Shown: piece after piece, positions 12,028 to 23,205 of the stretch
Layout: each line of letters opens with the position of its first letter
How positions within the stretch are numbered: the first letter of the stretch is position 1
From: Tomocerus qinae
Taxonomy: Eukaryota; Arthropoda; Collembola; Entomobryomorpha; Tomoceridae
Direction of reading: 5' to 3'
NCBI GenBank assembly: GCA_020055645.1
Contig: JAECZT010000023.1
Location: forward strand, 1 to 64,000
Length of the DNA stretch: 64,000 nucleotides
Program-made: the position numbers and the translations under genes
Notes under the pieces: generated by a model
Seen by the model: only the letters and a program-made list of their open reading frames with translations
The model's database searches: none
What the model was told of the DNA's origin: nothing

Positions 12028-12860
12028 TAGGCGGTCACAGGGCCCAGGCCCTGTTAGAAATAAAGCTAGTGTGTATTCCGGGGCAGTATTGTACGATTTA
12101 AGAAGAATTTGATTCAGATGCATAGATGTTTTACATTAATTCCAATTGAACGTCTCACGGTTTCTAATTTAGTGGGCCAAAGGTAGAGATTAACGTTGAT
12201 AGAGAGTCAAAAATTATTCCAAAACTACGCCTTACTAAGACCGAATCAACTTTATGGGTTGAACGTTGAAGTAAGAAAGTGACTGTGATAGGTATTTGTG
12301 CAACTACTGTCGTACTTCAACCAACTTTTGTTTTCAAATTGAAATGTGGGCATGATTTGTTCTCCGGTCACCCATCATGATCACTTGGCTAAGGAGTCTA
12401 CGTCACTCTGAACCACCATTATACATACTGCCATTAATTGACAATGGGCGGTCACAGGACCCAAGTCCTGTAGTACATGGGGCTAGTGCATCTACAAACA
12501 ATTTTGTAAAAATTATGGTTTCTAGTAGACCAATTACACCGGCATTCAATTGGGTTCATCACTAATATAATGTACCGGTCACAGGACCCAAGTTCTGTTA
12601 TAAATAAAGCTAGTGTGTATTCCAATTCCGGGGGAATATTGTACGATGGGTAGAATGTATTTGATACAGTCAAAAAATATTCCAAAACTTCGCCTTGGTA
12701 CGTTCTAGGGTCAACCTTTTGTTTAGAAAGAGAATTTGGCTATTGGCAAATCACTCCGGTTACCTACCACATGTTTGACTCGGATACTTTTAATCACCAT
12801 TATACATATTGCCATCACTGGACAATGGACCATTTTAAGGCCGAGTTAGCCTTAATTAGC
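12028..12860. repeat. Composite dispersed repeat with CGGTCACAGGRCCC ends
   Basis: The motif CGGTCACAGGRCCCARG occurs at about 12031, 12449 and 12574. Between two of them lies AAATAAAGCTAGTGTGTATTCC, and after them a TTCCAAAACT-CGCCTT block appears twice (12217, 12680). An inverted, partly rearranged copy of the same blocks sits at 21680-22220. The left half of each motif is itself near-palindromic (AGGACCCAAGTCCT). It is likely a DNA-transposon family; termini were not resolved. Confidence 0.5.
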
Positions 12861-12914
12861 AATGTAGCGTCAAGCGATTAATTACAAAATTATGTGTTTT
12901 TTATTGTAATTTTA

Positions 12915-13240
12915 GCTCATCGCTTGAGGAAGCGAGCTTATAGAATCGCACAGTCTGTCCGTACGTCCGTCCTTCTGTCCCCACGATAACTTTCGAATTC
13001 AAAGACGGATATTGACCAAACTTTGCAAAAACGATGCCTATATGGACCACACTGACGATCCCTATTGATTTTGGGACAAATCGGTCCATTGGTTGCTGAG
13101 ATACCGCGCGCTCACTTTGTTTCATTTTGATAGTCAAAGTAGAAAATGGGTATTAAAAAGTTCAATTGCGTTTGAATTGTTTGCGGAAAATATTTCACTC
13201 CGCTCCTACCAAATTTAAGATTTATTTTGATAGTCAAATA
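12915..13240. repeat. Pyrimidine-rich GTCTGTCCGTACGTCCGTCC repeat
   Basis: Contains CAGTCTGTCCGTACGTCC...GTCCCCACGATAACTTTCGAA, followed by ACGATGCC and GGACAAATCGGTCCATTGG. This layout recurs in dispersed repeats of many arthropod genomes, to my knowledge; class not determined. The minus ORF here (12901-13137) has no domain. Confidence 0.35.
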
Positions 13241-13326
13241 TAACTAATTTTAAAACTTTTTGATTTTGATATTCCATTATGATCCATATTGATCTAATTT
13301 GAACTACTGTAGAATTTAGTAATCAA

Positions 13327-13451
13327 CAAATACGTGTCTAGAAGCTTGGTCAAGGGGCACAACCAAAAATGATGTTAAAAAAATAAATCCTCTTTTTCTC
13401 AGATTTAGGGGGCGCTGCGCCCCCCTCAACCCTCTACTGGATACGTGCTTG
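13327..13451. mobile_element. hAT-type MITE, family A copy
   Basis: 125 bp bounded by CAAATACGTGTCTAG and GGATACGTGCTTG, with the GGGGGCGCTGCGCCCCCC inner block of the family. Flanking 8-mers GTAATCAA (13319-13326) and GTAATCGA (13452-13459) agree at 7 of 8 positions, consistent with a hAT target duplication. Confidence 0.75.
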
Positions 13452-13739
13452 GTAATCGATCCTATTTCTACTATCATTTCTCACATCATATTTCTACTAT
13501 CTTTCTACTAAAAATGTGCACATGGTCGCCTTTACTCAGGCGAGCTTCTGTTACGGCTTGCTGTAGGTTTACTTTTCGTTTACTTCTGTACTCGAAAAAG
13601 AGTAAAATTTGAACGTGAGTGTGTGCTTGGACGTGTCCAGTGGGGGAGGGGGTGCAGCGCCCCTCTCAAAGCAACGTTACCTTATACCCCAGGTTAAAAA
13701 TGTGACCCTATTGGGTGGCCAGTGAGTTACCGATGGCCA

Positions 13740-13990
13740 ATATGCTATTTTAATACAAACATATTGACTCAGGCACCGAAAATCTCTTGCAACCTGCATG
13801 GTTGCTGTGGAAATCAGCCCTCGCCCCGCCCCCAAAGTTGTAGGAGCTACTTGTTCTCAGCCAACAGAATGTGAAGATCCATTCGGGAGCGTGGCTAATT
13901 GGCGGAGCTAAAGAGTGAAAATTAGCCAATGGGCGGGGCCTGTTACACTGGAAATTATAATTTTTTCGATGCCTATTGACCCTAGGTAGT
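13740..13990. repeat. Dispersed GC-richer repeat
   Basis: Carries CCTCGCCCCGCCCCC and GGGCGGGGCCTGTTACACTGG, related in layout to 9528-9725. Two inverted GC boxes (CCCCGCCCC and GGGCGGGG) bracket it, suggesting a small inverted-repeat element. Not classified. Confidence 0.35.
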
Positions 13991-14309
13991 AGTAAGATTA
14001 AATTTAGAATATTTTTTGACTGTTGGAGTAATTCATTGAGCAATGAGCATACTATTATACCATTAATGTAGATCATATATTTTATACATTGTGATAGTCG
14101 ACATTATATTCAGGATTCCAAAAATGAACCTCACAAGAAAATCGGGTAAAAACTATTCCAAGAGTTGTAAAGCAATTTTTACATGTATTTGTATTTTGAT
14201 GATCATCAGAGATTTCTAAATCTGAGGTACCGCGAGCTTAAAGTCCTGGTGCATACAAACGTAAATGATCTCCTGACTTATCATATTCCTCATTAACTTT
14301 TTTGGGAAA

Positions 14310-14632
14310 GTGCTAAAGGATCCGAGATTACTGATCCAACACCCATAAAGTAAATTCAATTAAGATTCATCGGAACTTATTCTAGAGGTTATATTTTGAA
14401 AATTTCACAATTTTGTCTTTGATTGGAAGATACACGGATCACAAAATGCAAATACAAAAATATGTATCAATTTCAAGTATCAAACGATGATATCTTCAAG
14501 TCAGAGACAAAAATGTGAAGTTTTCAAAGTATAACCTCTAGAATAAGTTTTGAAGAATCTTTTTTACACTTACTACATGGGTGTAGGACCAGTAATCTCA
14601 GATCCTTTAGGACTTTCCCAAAGAAAGTACGA
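14310..14632. mobile_element. Hairpin MITE, about 320 bp
   Basis: The two halves are imperfect inverted copies over roughly 130 bp each. The left half runs TTTGGGAAAGTGCTAAAGGA...TTATTCTAGAGGTTATA...GTCTTTGATTGGAAGAT; the right half is its reverse complement with few changes (CTTTAGGACTTTCCCAAAG at the far end). No coding capacity. Confidence 0.7.
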
Positions 14633-14699
14633 ATTTTCGCGATTCCCATTCACCCTCTATGATAATTTTTGCTGGTTACCTAACAGTGTCCCCATTTGT

Positions 14700-15060
14700 G
14701 GCAAAATCAGTCTTTTGGGAATCTAACTTTTATTAAACCAATTCAAAATTCAATACATTAATGTTAATGGCCAAATTGAATTTTCCCGCACATGAAGTAA
14801 TAGAAACCTTGAGCGCACTGAAAGCTGGAAAAATTTTCATACAGAATGCATGCATTGTTCCTGTTATGAAATTGTTTATGTCTTGTAAGTCGTAGGAGAC
14901 TAAAGACCGCGCAGTGCATAATTGTGTAGTGCCACCAATTGTTCTGCTTTGGACGTGTTGGAATTTGCCTCATTATGTGCGTTATTATGTGCCTAGCTGC
15001 GTTTTAGAATTACGGCAAATCAACACACGGAAGTACAAACATACAAACGGAATTTTCCAC
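14700..15060. repeat. Dispersed repeat, inverted copy at 20960-21260
   Basis: CGCACTGAAAGCTGGAAAAA and ACAGAATGCATGCA are found reverse-complemented at about 21130-21215 with several substitutions. Probably a transposon family. The minus ORF at 14764-14973 lies in it and is not supported as a gene. Confidence 0.5.
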
Positions 15061-15893
15061 GTGACTGACTTTTTGCCGTTTATCTAATAGTAGTGATGTA
15101 AAACCAAAGATATGCAGATTGTTTTTCAAGACAAAATATGCAGACTACTACATCATGTGATTTTTAATTTTACTTCACAGTCCACAGAAAATGGGGTTAG
15201 TGCATCGTTCTTTCTTTCTATAATATCTAATGAAAATTATGTTTTTGTTTCAATTTAGCAGCTTTCAAAGGAACAGTTGACTGGTGAGTTGTTATCAAAT
15301 TAAATAATTTGGGGAATTTCTGGTTTCGATATCAGTTATTACGTATTCATTCAATTAGCAACAGTAAAGCATATTTTTCTACCTTTATATGAATATAAAC
15401 GACCATTTTTATTTACTGATACTATTTGTAATAAATATATAATATTTAACAAATATCTTGCATGAAAGCCATTTGTGTCCTTTTAGTTTTAGTAATGAAG
15501 ACTCTTAATTATTTAATAATAGTTACTTTTTTATCGACTTTAATGTCTTACTAATAATATGTATACACCAGAAAAATCTATTTCAATGAGCAATATCTAT
15601 TTTTTGCTTAATTACAATCTCTGAAAATTGTTATTTAACCTAGGCCTCAATTAATGAAATTAGTACCTTCAACTATGATTACATATTATACTGTGAAAGC
15701 CTGCATAAATTATAATAATTGAAACTACAAATAAATTACATTCATAAAAGTTTGTATGTTTAATAATTCACAAATGGAATTTTGGTTTTTAGCATTAACT
15801 TCATGTGCAAAGTGTGATAAGTGTGACTTGCTATGAGCTTAATCATGTTTTAAGTAATAACAAGAGTGGAGTCTATGAACTTTATTTATTCAG

Positions 15894-17086
15894 GATTTAG
15901 AAAACGTCACAGTAAATGCTTACTGCGATATGGAGTTAGATGGTGGAGGCTGGACGGTATTCCAACGACGGGGAATACCCTGGGAATTAACCGAGACTGA
16001 ACGATCAGACTTGTTCAATAAAACATGGAATGGATACAAAAACGGATTTGGCGACCCGAATTACGATTACTGGCTGGGTAAGTAAATAAGTAAATATAAT
16101 TCTAGTAATAGGGTGCAAAATTTAATTATAGCAGAAAAGTAAGAAGATTCTAAATTAAATGAAACTTTTCGAATAGACCTACATAGTGTTTGAATTAAAT
16201 GAAATGTTTGAAACACATGCAATAATTTTTGAAATGAGTAAAATATGTGAATAAATGAAGAAGGTATTTAAAATAAATGAAATATTTAAAAACCAATATA
16301 ACATCATAAATATGGGCATATTCATTTATATGTAAATTTGTTTCAAGTAAATCTTTGAACTCTGCAACGATATTAATAATAAGACGAATCCTGGATTTTA
16401 TTTTATGTATCAATATGTAAATTTATTGTATCGCCCAATTCCCTTTAGGTCTGGATTTGGTCCATGAAATGACCAAAGATTGCAATCATGAACTATTCAT
16501 AACAGCCACACATGTCAATGGTTCACTTTTTCAAGCCCATTACTCCAGCTTTGAAGTGTCTTCAGAAGAAGATAAATACAAGTTGACAGTTGGTGGTTAC
16601 CTCAGTAAAAATTCCAGTCAGTTCCTTACAAATCATTTGCTAAACCTTATAAATCTTTACATTTACTTATCAATACACTTTGACAACTATGCTTTTTTAA
16701 TTTTATATTGTTTTGATTTCAGCGTTGCCAGATATGTTGATTAAACACAACCGATGGAGTTTCTCTACAATCGATAGAGATAATGATGGATGGAAGGGAA
16801 TGAGTTGCTCAATATATGAAAAGGCCAATGGATTTTTGGTTCAAAAATCCCTGCATTTATGTAATAAGAGATAATGCCTAAATAGTTTTATTTTCCGAAG
16901 GGAATATATGAACAACTTAAAATTCGATAAAATGTTTTGTAGGTCAATCTTAATGGAATGTATCCAAGTAGCCTCCATCCTGAGACAATGTCAGAAGGAT
17001 CGGATTTGGGAATAGTTTGGTATGTTGGAAGTGGAGAAGAATTGAAATTTAAAAGAACGGAAATGAAGATTCGTGCTTCTTGTTGA
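15894..17086 (+). CDS. Fibrinogen-related domain exons (lectin-like)
   Basis: Fibrinogen-related domains bind carbohydrate or acetyl groups on microbes or mediate ligand recognition outside cells. Exons: 15894-16077, 16449-16604 (or to about 16618), 16723-about 16880, and 16943-17086. Diagnostic motifs appear in order: [57 protein letters not shown] (the calcium-binding-loop-like DRDND), NGFWFKNPC, then VNLNGMY and the C-terminal FKRTEMKIR before TGA. Phases fit across all introns. At about 16838-16850, in a T-run, the frame must slip by one base to read the FWFKNPC segment; as written the exon hits a stop at 16873. The usual first cysteine-containing part of the domain was not found upstream, so an exon is missing, diverged, or lost in the repeat-filled region. 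AATAAA-type signals follow at 17105 and 17113. The likely 5' part is at 10824-11887. Confidence 0.75.
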
Positions 17087-17456
17087 AGAGTGATGTGGAG
17101 TTGAATAAATGAAATAAACTGATAATAATTAAGTTCTAATTCTGTAATTCCAATTCACTTCATTTCTTTGCAAAAAATACTCTAGAATTGTGTATTCAGT
17201 CTACAAGATCCCATTTTCGAAACATATTGTCATTTGCTATCAAGTAATAGATATTAAAATTACATTTCAACTAAAAGTTCTTTGGGAAGGTGATTTCAGT
17301 TCACTACAAAAATCTCTTTAACATTTTATTTGCAAGAATAACTGACTTCTCTGTGGAGATAATTCAATTTAATTGGGCCATATAAGTCAATAGTTATAAA
17401 ATAAAATGTAAGTACACCTCCCACCATTTATTAATGATATCCACCAGATTTAAGTT

Positions 17457-17929
17457 TTAATCTGACTCTGATGAGTCTGAATCAATCTCCGTCGTGTTGT
17501 CTGTAGAGAAAAAGAGAGTTGGAATTTGATGAAGTCCATTTGCAACATCGGAAGAAACATTAAATTTACTGATTATAGTTTCCTTTCGCCGGTACGTGAT
17601 TTCCTTAGTCGCTTCGTCAACTGTTTGTTCATAATATGTAGAACTCCCCTATAAAGAAACCAAGTGAAAAACCCATGCAAAATTGAATTGTCACAGAATA
17701 AGAATAATTGCGAAAAAAGTGAAAATAATTAGTGGTCACTAACCTTAATTGTAAATTTGATAGTTATAGGAATGTGAGCTTTAATCAGAACGTTAGGTAC
17801 AACGTCGATATAAATATTTTTCCCGTCCAAGAAATCTTTCACTTCCTTACAGAAGACTTGGTTTTGGATTTCTACTTGATAGCTGACATCCCCTAGCAGA
17901 CAATGGTCCATGGTAAAATACCAAACCAC
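17457..17929 (-). pseudogene. Orphan PHR-domain fragment of a BTB-BACK-PHR gene
   Basis: Two exons correspond to exons 6 and 7 of the array genes at 32-64 kb. The first, about 17929-17745, reads VSYQVEIQNQVFCKEVK and PITIKFTIK. The second, 17648-17457, begins GSSTYYEQTV, contains ANGLHQIPTLFFS, and ends in the same Asp/Ser-rich tail before TAA. The GT donor after FTIK and the TATAG acceptor agree in phase. No BTB, BACK or linker exons were found upstream on this strand, so this is a 5'-truncated, diverged relic or an isolated duplicate. It lies about 14 kb from the array, close behind the fibrinogen-related gene and convergent with it. Confidence 0.6.
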
Positions 17930-20070
17930 AAAGTTTTGCCGTTTTGGATAGAGTCATTCTTTTGATTTAAAATATTATTAAACAAAATATAATATAAAAA
18001 TTGTTTGATATTAGATAATGTCAGATTGATCTTACTAGCACATAAAGTTAACAAAGAGCTAAGTGAAAACGTCATTTGAAATGATATGACATATTATATC
18101 AATATCACTTAAATAATAAAGCTTAAATGATATTATTGTTGATAGATAAATAATTATTTTTTTGATGTTGATATTTTATAAAATATACTTAAAAATAGGC
18201 TTATCCATGTATTAAATTTTGAAATGTAATTTTGCAAAAATTAGCAATTCATTTTAAATCCTTGAAAACCTGAAAATTTTATTAAAAACGAAGCAGAGCA
18301 GTATTACAATTTTATTATTTATTTTATTATTTCTGCAACTCATTTTAATTAACGTCTTAGAATTTCCAAGTATACTTTATAAAAAACCCAACAAAAAGGA
18401 GGTCTAGCTATACGGTTTCTTCTATTTCAACTTCACTTAGAATGAATCTGTATTGTATGTATTTGTATGGGTGTGTCACGTGGTGTGGCGGTATACCACC
18501 GGTGTGCGAACGGTTACTATTCATTCATTTACCCGTTTGAGTAACCTTCGCCGTTCTCGTTATACCTAACAGCAGTGGCGCTGATGCTAATATGAATAAG
18601 GTCTATTCGGGATTTTTTACTTTATGGCGACGAGATGGAGCTGGTAAGTTTATTTTCTGTTAAGGGGATATGAAGGAAATAGGAGGGGTATGAAAAAGTT
18701 GTTTTTGCTAGTGTGAAGTGGAGATATTGAAAAATATTATTGGTTTTTATTCCTATGTTGTGCACATTTTATACTGTATTCTTATTTTTGCAAGACCTGA
18801 TTTTATGATATTCTCAACATGACGTAGTCACGGGTAGCCAAGTCTCGTTGGGGATGTTTTAATTTTTATTTCTTCAAAACTGCGCCTATAATAACGCGGT
18901 AAATATTGTGTATAGCAAGAAATAGTTCATCTATCAAGTTTTGTTTAATTTTTCCCATATTTTGCAAAAAGGTCAGGGTAGTTTATTGTCCCAAATTAGT
19001 ATTACGTCTAAGATGAAATTAGTTTTGATTTTGTCCACGAAAAAATTAGATTTTCAGAGGACTAAACGTACTACTACTAAGATACTAATTTGTTTGATTA
19101 TAACCATTAACTGTTCTATTTGATCTACTGCAACTCTGCAGACTGTGCAGACAGTATATTTTGGAATCGTGTAGTGTTTAAAGCATTAATATCCCGAACC
19201 TAATATGAACTATTCAACTCTGTCTTGGTTACGTACAATGACATCTGAATTGAGGACTTGAGGTAGAGAATGTTTGATTGAATGAAGTTGTCAAACACCC
19301 ACAACCGAACTTCAATATTAATAGTGAATATAAATATGATATAATAATATATACCATGATATAACTTAAAAATACCAGATCGCATATTGCTTATTCTAAT
19401 GACTTCCATCTAAAACAAGTCCCAAAACTAACTGTCTTTTATTCGACTGATATATTGTCAATTGGTATATTGTAGAGTGAAAGTGAGAAATTATTATTAC
19501 ACATTTTGGAATTAGAATGTAGTCTAAGTATCACCTTCTAAATTTTCTGCCAATAAAAAAATTGGTCACCCCTATATAAAAGAAGATATTTACATAAGGT
19601 ATATAATGCCCCGGTTACTAAATAGTGGTTATACCTACCTACCTCTTGTTTTAGTTATATAAAAACACAAGATTTGTACAACTACAAGCTAACTGTACTG
19701 CAAGTTTATAATTTGTATTTACACCGCAATCTGCACTGGTATGACGTGGACGTGAAGGATGTTATTCTTCCTAACTCTAATCTTCGTATTATTACCTATG
19801 TATTCGGTGAATTTACTTACAAAGAAATATTTGATACATTTCAGTCATTTTCTGCGCTTTTTACAGTGCTATAGGATTGGTGTTTGAAAATTTTAAGAGC
19901 AAATTTTTATCCCAAATTGGGCCGAATAAAAATGTTAAATTCTTCGAGAATTTCCCGTGCCTGGGAGCTTCAGTCTCGGGAAATAAGTCTCAACACTCCC
20001 GTGAATTCCGATGACTGGATCCCATACCTACACGATAAATCTGTTTAAAATATTTGGTAGCTTACCCTGC
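17930..20070. other. Intergenic; possible retroelement trace near 18.47-18.65 kb
   Basis: Mostly AT-rich sequence. Around 18470-18650 base composition becomes notably more GC-rich (GTGTCACGTGGTGTGGCGG, CCTTCGCCGTTCTCGTTAT) and is followed by TGGCGACGAGATGGAGCTG, which resembles a primer-binding site next to an LTR, or a short first exon ending at a GGTAAGT donor. Neither reading is established. Confidence 0.3.
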
Positions 20071-20073
20071 AAA

Positions 20074-20223
20074 CAAGCACGTATTTAGTAGGGGGCGGGG
20101 GCACAGCGCCCCTCCTAAATCTGAGAAAAAGAGGATTTTTTCTCAAAAATGGCCTAAAATTGCAAATTTTTTTTGCGCTTTTTGCTTCCGCCCCCCTTGA
20201 ACAAATTTCTAGATACGTGCCTG
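20074..20223. mobile_element. hAT-type MITE, family A, perfect 8-bp target duplication
   Basis: 150 bp with inverted ends CAAGCACGTATTTAG and CTAGATACGTGCCTG. The flanking 8-mers are identical: CCTGCAAA at 20066-20073 and 20224-20231. The inside is a GC-rich GGGGGCGGGGG end plus TTTTTCTC runs and no coding capacity; the minus ORF across it is spurious. Confidence 0.85.
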
Positions 20224-20394
20224 CCTGCAAAATATTGAAAAATTACACTCACAATAAGGAGTTGTTCATTACATGCAAATGCATTTAAAACCCAGTTAAA
20301 CAGGAATAACGCTTAGGAATCTTTCAACTCATATTTAATTGCAGTAATCGTTCAAGGTCTAAAAGCCACAAAAATTATTGAAACGAATAATCGT

Positions 20395-20460
20395 AAGTAA
20401 TAAGTAAGTAAGTAATAGTTAATAGTTAATAATAAGTAAGTAATTAATAATCACAATAAA
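20395..20460. repeat. TAAG microsatellite-like stretch
   Basis: Imperfect (TAAG)n and TAATAG units; another short TAAG tract is at 22225-22243, next to a transposon repeat end. Confidence 0.5.
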
Positions 20461-20959
20461 TAAAATTATTTCCAACTATGTTTCAACTATGTATGTATGT
20501 CTCTATGTAACTGTATTTTATGCCATGGACTTTGCGGCTTTTTGTTGCAATGCGCAAGAGCGAAGCGCGTATATGCATAACAATAAGTCCACCACAGGTT
20601 AACAGTAAACACTTAATAGGTTACTGTATTTCGAAATTAACTAATACACATGATTATGCTGAATGCCTACCTTATATATGATGATGTCTGTACGTGTGGT
20701 ATGTGTGGTAGGTAGGGAGTAGAGTACAGAGAACCTAGGAGACCTGCATATATTACGTAACGCAAAATCCCCTCCCCCATGCACACAGGCCACTATAGTC
20801 CATTACAAGCGTCATTGACAGATATATAAGAGTAAAGTGGGACATGCGCGTAGATAATTCCGTATGTGTACCCGTGTAGGTTTGTATGTTTGTATCAAGA
20901 GATTTTAGTGCCACTGACATTACTATAATTTCGAAACGTTTAATAATCAAGATTTGGTT

Positions 20960-21260
20960 TCGAAAGATACAATGTTAGAGTCAATTGTTTTGTCCACCAG
21001 AATTGACTGGCACATTACACAATACACAACTATCATCACTCTATAGGATAAACGTAGACTGGTTCATGCGCGTTGAATGTAATAATGTTGATATATTACA
21101 TTATTTCTAATATTCAAATATTTCATAACAGAAGTAGTGCATGCATTCTGTATACAAATTTTTCCAACTTTCAGTGCCGAGTGCTCTAAAGGTTCTCATT
21201 ATTTCATGTACGGGAAAATTTATAATTGATCCATTTACATTGAATTATGATATTTCTCAC
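20960..21260. repeat. Inverted copy of the 14700-15060 repeat
   Basis: Reverse complement matches include GTGCATGCATTCTGTATAC and ATTTCATGTACGGGAAAATT, in the same order as the copy at 14.7 kb. Confidence 0.45.
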
Positions 21261-21679
21261 TACCTCATGGGAAGAAATTTGGCAGCGTAATGAATAAAAT
21301 ATAGTTCTAATTTACGTTGTGTTCACTTATGCGCTCGAATATTCTATGATTAACGTTTAGTGTCAACCTACATTGAACTACATTGAATTTAAAATTTGTC
21401 TTTACATACGGTTTAATTGTTCCCAAAACTGGTATTTGATTTTTATGGGTCTTGCAATTATGGAACCGTGGAATATCTACGAACAAAATGTAGTGGTTGG
21501 GTTTTTGATATCTCTACTTTAAATGCTTTAAAAAAGTCAGATTTCCAAAAGTGAGCACTGAGACAGGAATGGAACTCAAAAATAATGGGATCAGCTGGAA
21601 AAGTCTTATAATATAAAAGTTTAAACTCTCTTATGGGACCAAAAAGTAACAATGAAAATTATTCAGTTTTCTATCTAAC

Positions 21680-22220
21680 TACTTGACACTACATTGCCAA
21701 TTAAGGCCAACTTGACCTCAAAATGGTCCATTATCAATTAGTGGCAGCATATAACAAAGGTTATGGTTTGAGTACCGTAAACCTCGAATCAAATATGTGA
21801 TCATAAGAGGTGACCGGAGTAAGTTGCCAGTACTCACAATTATATTTCAAAACAAAAAGTTGACTCTAGGTCGTACTTCAAGGCGAAGTTTTTGCAATAC
21901 TTTTTTGACTCTAATAATGCAAAAATCTCTACCTACCGTCCCACCAAATGAGAAACCGTGGGAAGATCAATCGGAGTTAATAAAAAAAATATGTGTATCT
22001 GTTAGACGCATTCTAATAATCGTACAATTTATGCCCCGGAATAAACACTAGCTTTATTTATAACAGGGCCTGGGCCCTGAGACCGGCTATACATTATATT
22101 AGTGTTGAACCCATCTGAATACTGGTGTAATTGGCCTACTGCAAACCAGTCCCTACAAAATTGTTTGTAGAAGTACTAGCCCCATGTACGACAGGACCTG
22201 GGTCCTGTGACCGCCTAGTT
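21680..22220. repeat. Inverted copy of the 12028-12860 composite repeat
   Basis: Contains, reverse-complemented relative to 12 kb, the AATGGTCCATT block, GTCGTACTTCAAGGCGAAG, AATACACACTAGC-type and AACAGGGCCTGGGCCCTG blocks, and ends at 22217 with GACCTGGGTCCTGTGACCGC. A short ORF at 21797-22051 spans repeat sequence and is not a gene. Confidence 0.5.
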
Positions 22221-22332
22221 AATAATAAGTAAGTAAGTAATAATCGAATTAATACCTCGGGGGAATTATAGTTTCATAATCAATATTTATTAGATTATCA
22301 ATGCATTATTTTAAAGTTTTATTAAAATGTAA

Positions 22333-22739
22333 TTAGTTTTCTCCGTCAGAGAACAGTAATGCTTCCATTATGGGTTCCGTGATATATAAATTCATGTCAT
22401 CATCGTCAGACGGCAGCAAAATGTCATCCTCATTAATCAATGACTGTTCCATTTGTGAATATTGATAGCACTGCTTTAACCAAATTGCAATGCTTCACTG
22501 CAATCTTTGGCTGGTTTAAAGTAAACGCAGTGATTAAATGGTCTTTCATAATCCTATTTTTTCCGTTTACATTCCCTTATGCTTTTTGGTAAACTTGTAA
22601 CTGTTTACTGGGCGCTGGTAATGGGAGTGTCTTTCACTTAATTTGATAGCTTTCACTTTAAAAGTTAAATTTCGAGATACATATGCACTGGGTCTTTTGG
22701 AGTCAAAAATAATCGTTCTTTCTCTTCTTCTTCTGCCAT
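22333..22739 (-). pseudogene. Unrecognised small acidic gene relic
   Basis: Reading the minus strand from ATG at 22739, a protein-like frame starts MAEEEEKERLFLTPKDPV and stops at about 22668. The adjacent frames continue plausibly as VKAIKLSERHSHYQRPVNSY, then LITAFTLNQPKIAVKHC, and finally an acidic C-terminus (EDDILLPSDDDDMNLYI to ALLFSDGEN, TAA at 22333). Each piece is too short for standard ORF lists but composition is clearly protein-like. It reads as one intronless gene of about 130 aa interrupted by two or three frameshifts, possibly a retrocopy or a transposon-derived protein. I do not recognise the family. Confidence 0.35.
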
Positions 22740-23205
22740 TTCAGAGTTACCGTGGACCGCAACTATTCTAAACCTTTCAATTTAAATGTTCTTGATTCTT
22801 TTCTCTTTAGTACACATGTACTTACTGTAGGTGCACACGTACTAAATGCCCTTAGTTTTGACCGGGGAGTGATTTCGATAGGGGGAATTTCAGTATTAAA
22901 GGCTGCTATTAACGGAGGAAAATCGATGGAATTATTTCGCTACAGGGATTTACATCGATTATTACTGTAATTTTTCAAACTAGTGGATGGCGTCATTACT
23001 TTGACAACTATTTTGAATACTCTGATGGGGAAACTACGAAAATCTTTGGAACATTGTTACTTACCGATTTTTTCTGCAAATTTTGAAATATTCTTTTAAT
23101 GTCATTATATATTTTGGAAATTAAGTCTATGGTTATACGAAACAAAAACTTTTCTGACTTCGAAACAAAAAATCAAAAAGGACGAAATTAAACAAGCAAC
23201 ATAAA
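22740..23205. other. Intergenic, nothing recognised
   Basis: A 72-codon plus-strand frame at 22752-22970 has no recognisable motif and overlaps no repeat. The third membrane segment expected for the adjacent IR relic was looked for here and not found. Confidence 0.35.
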
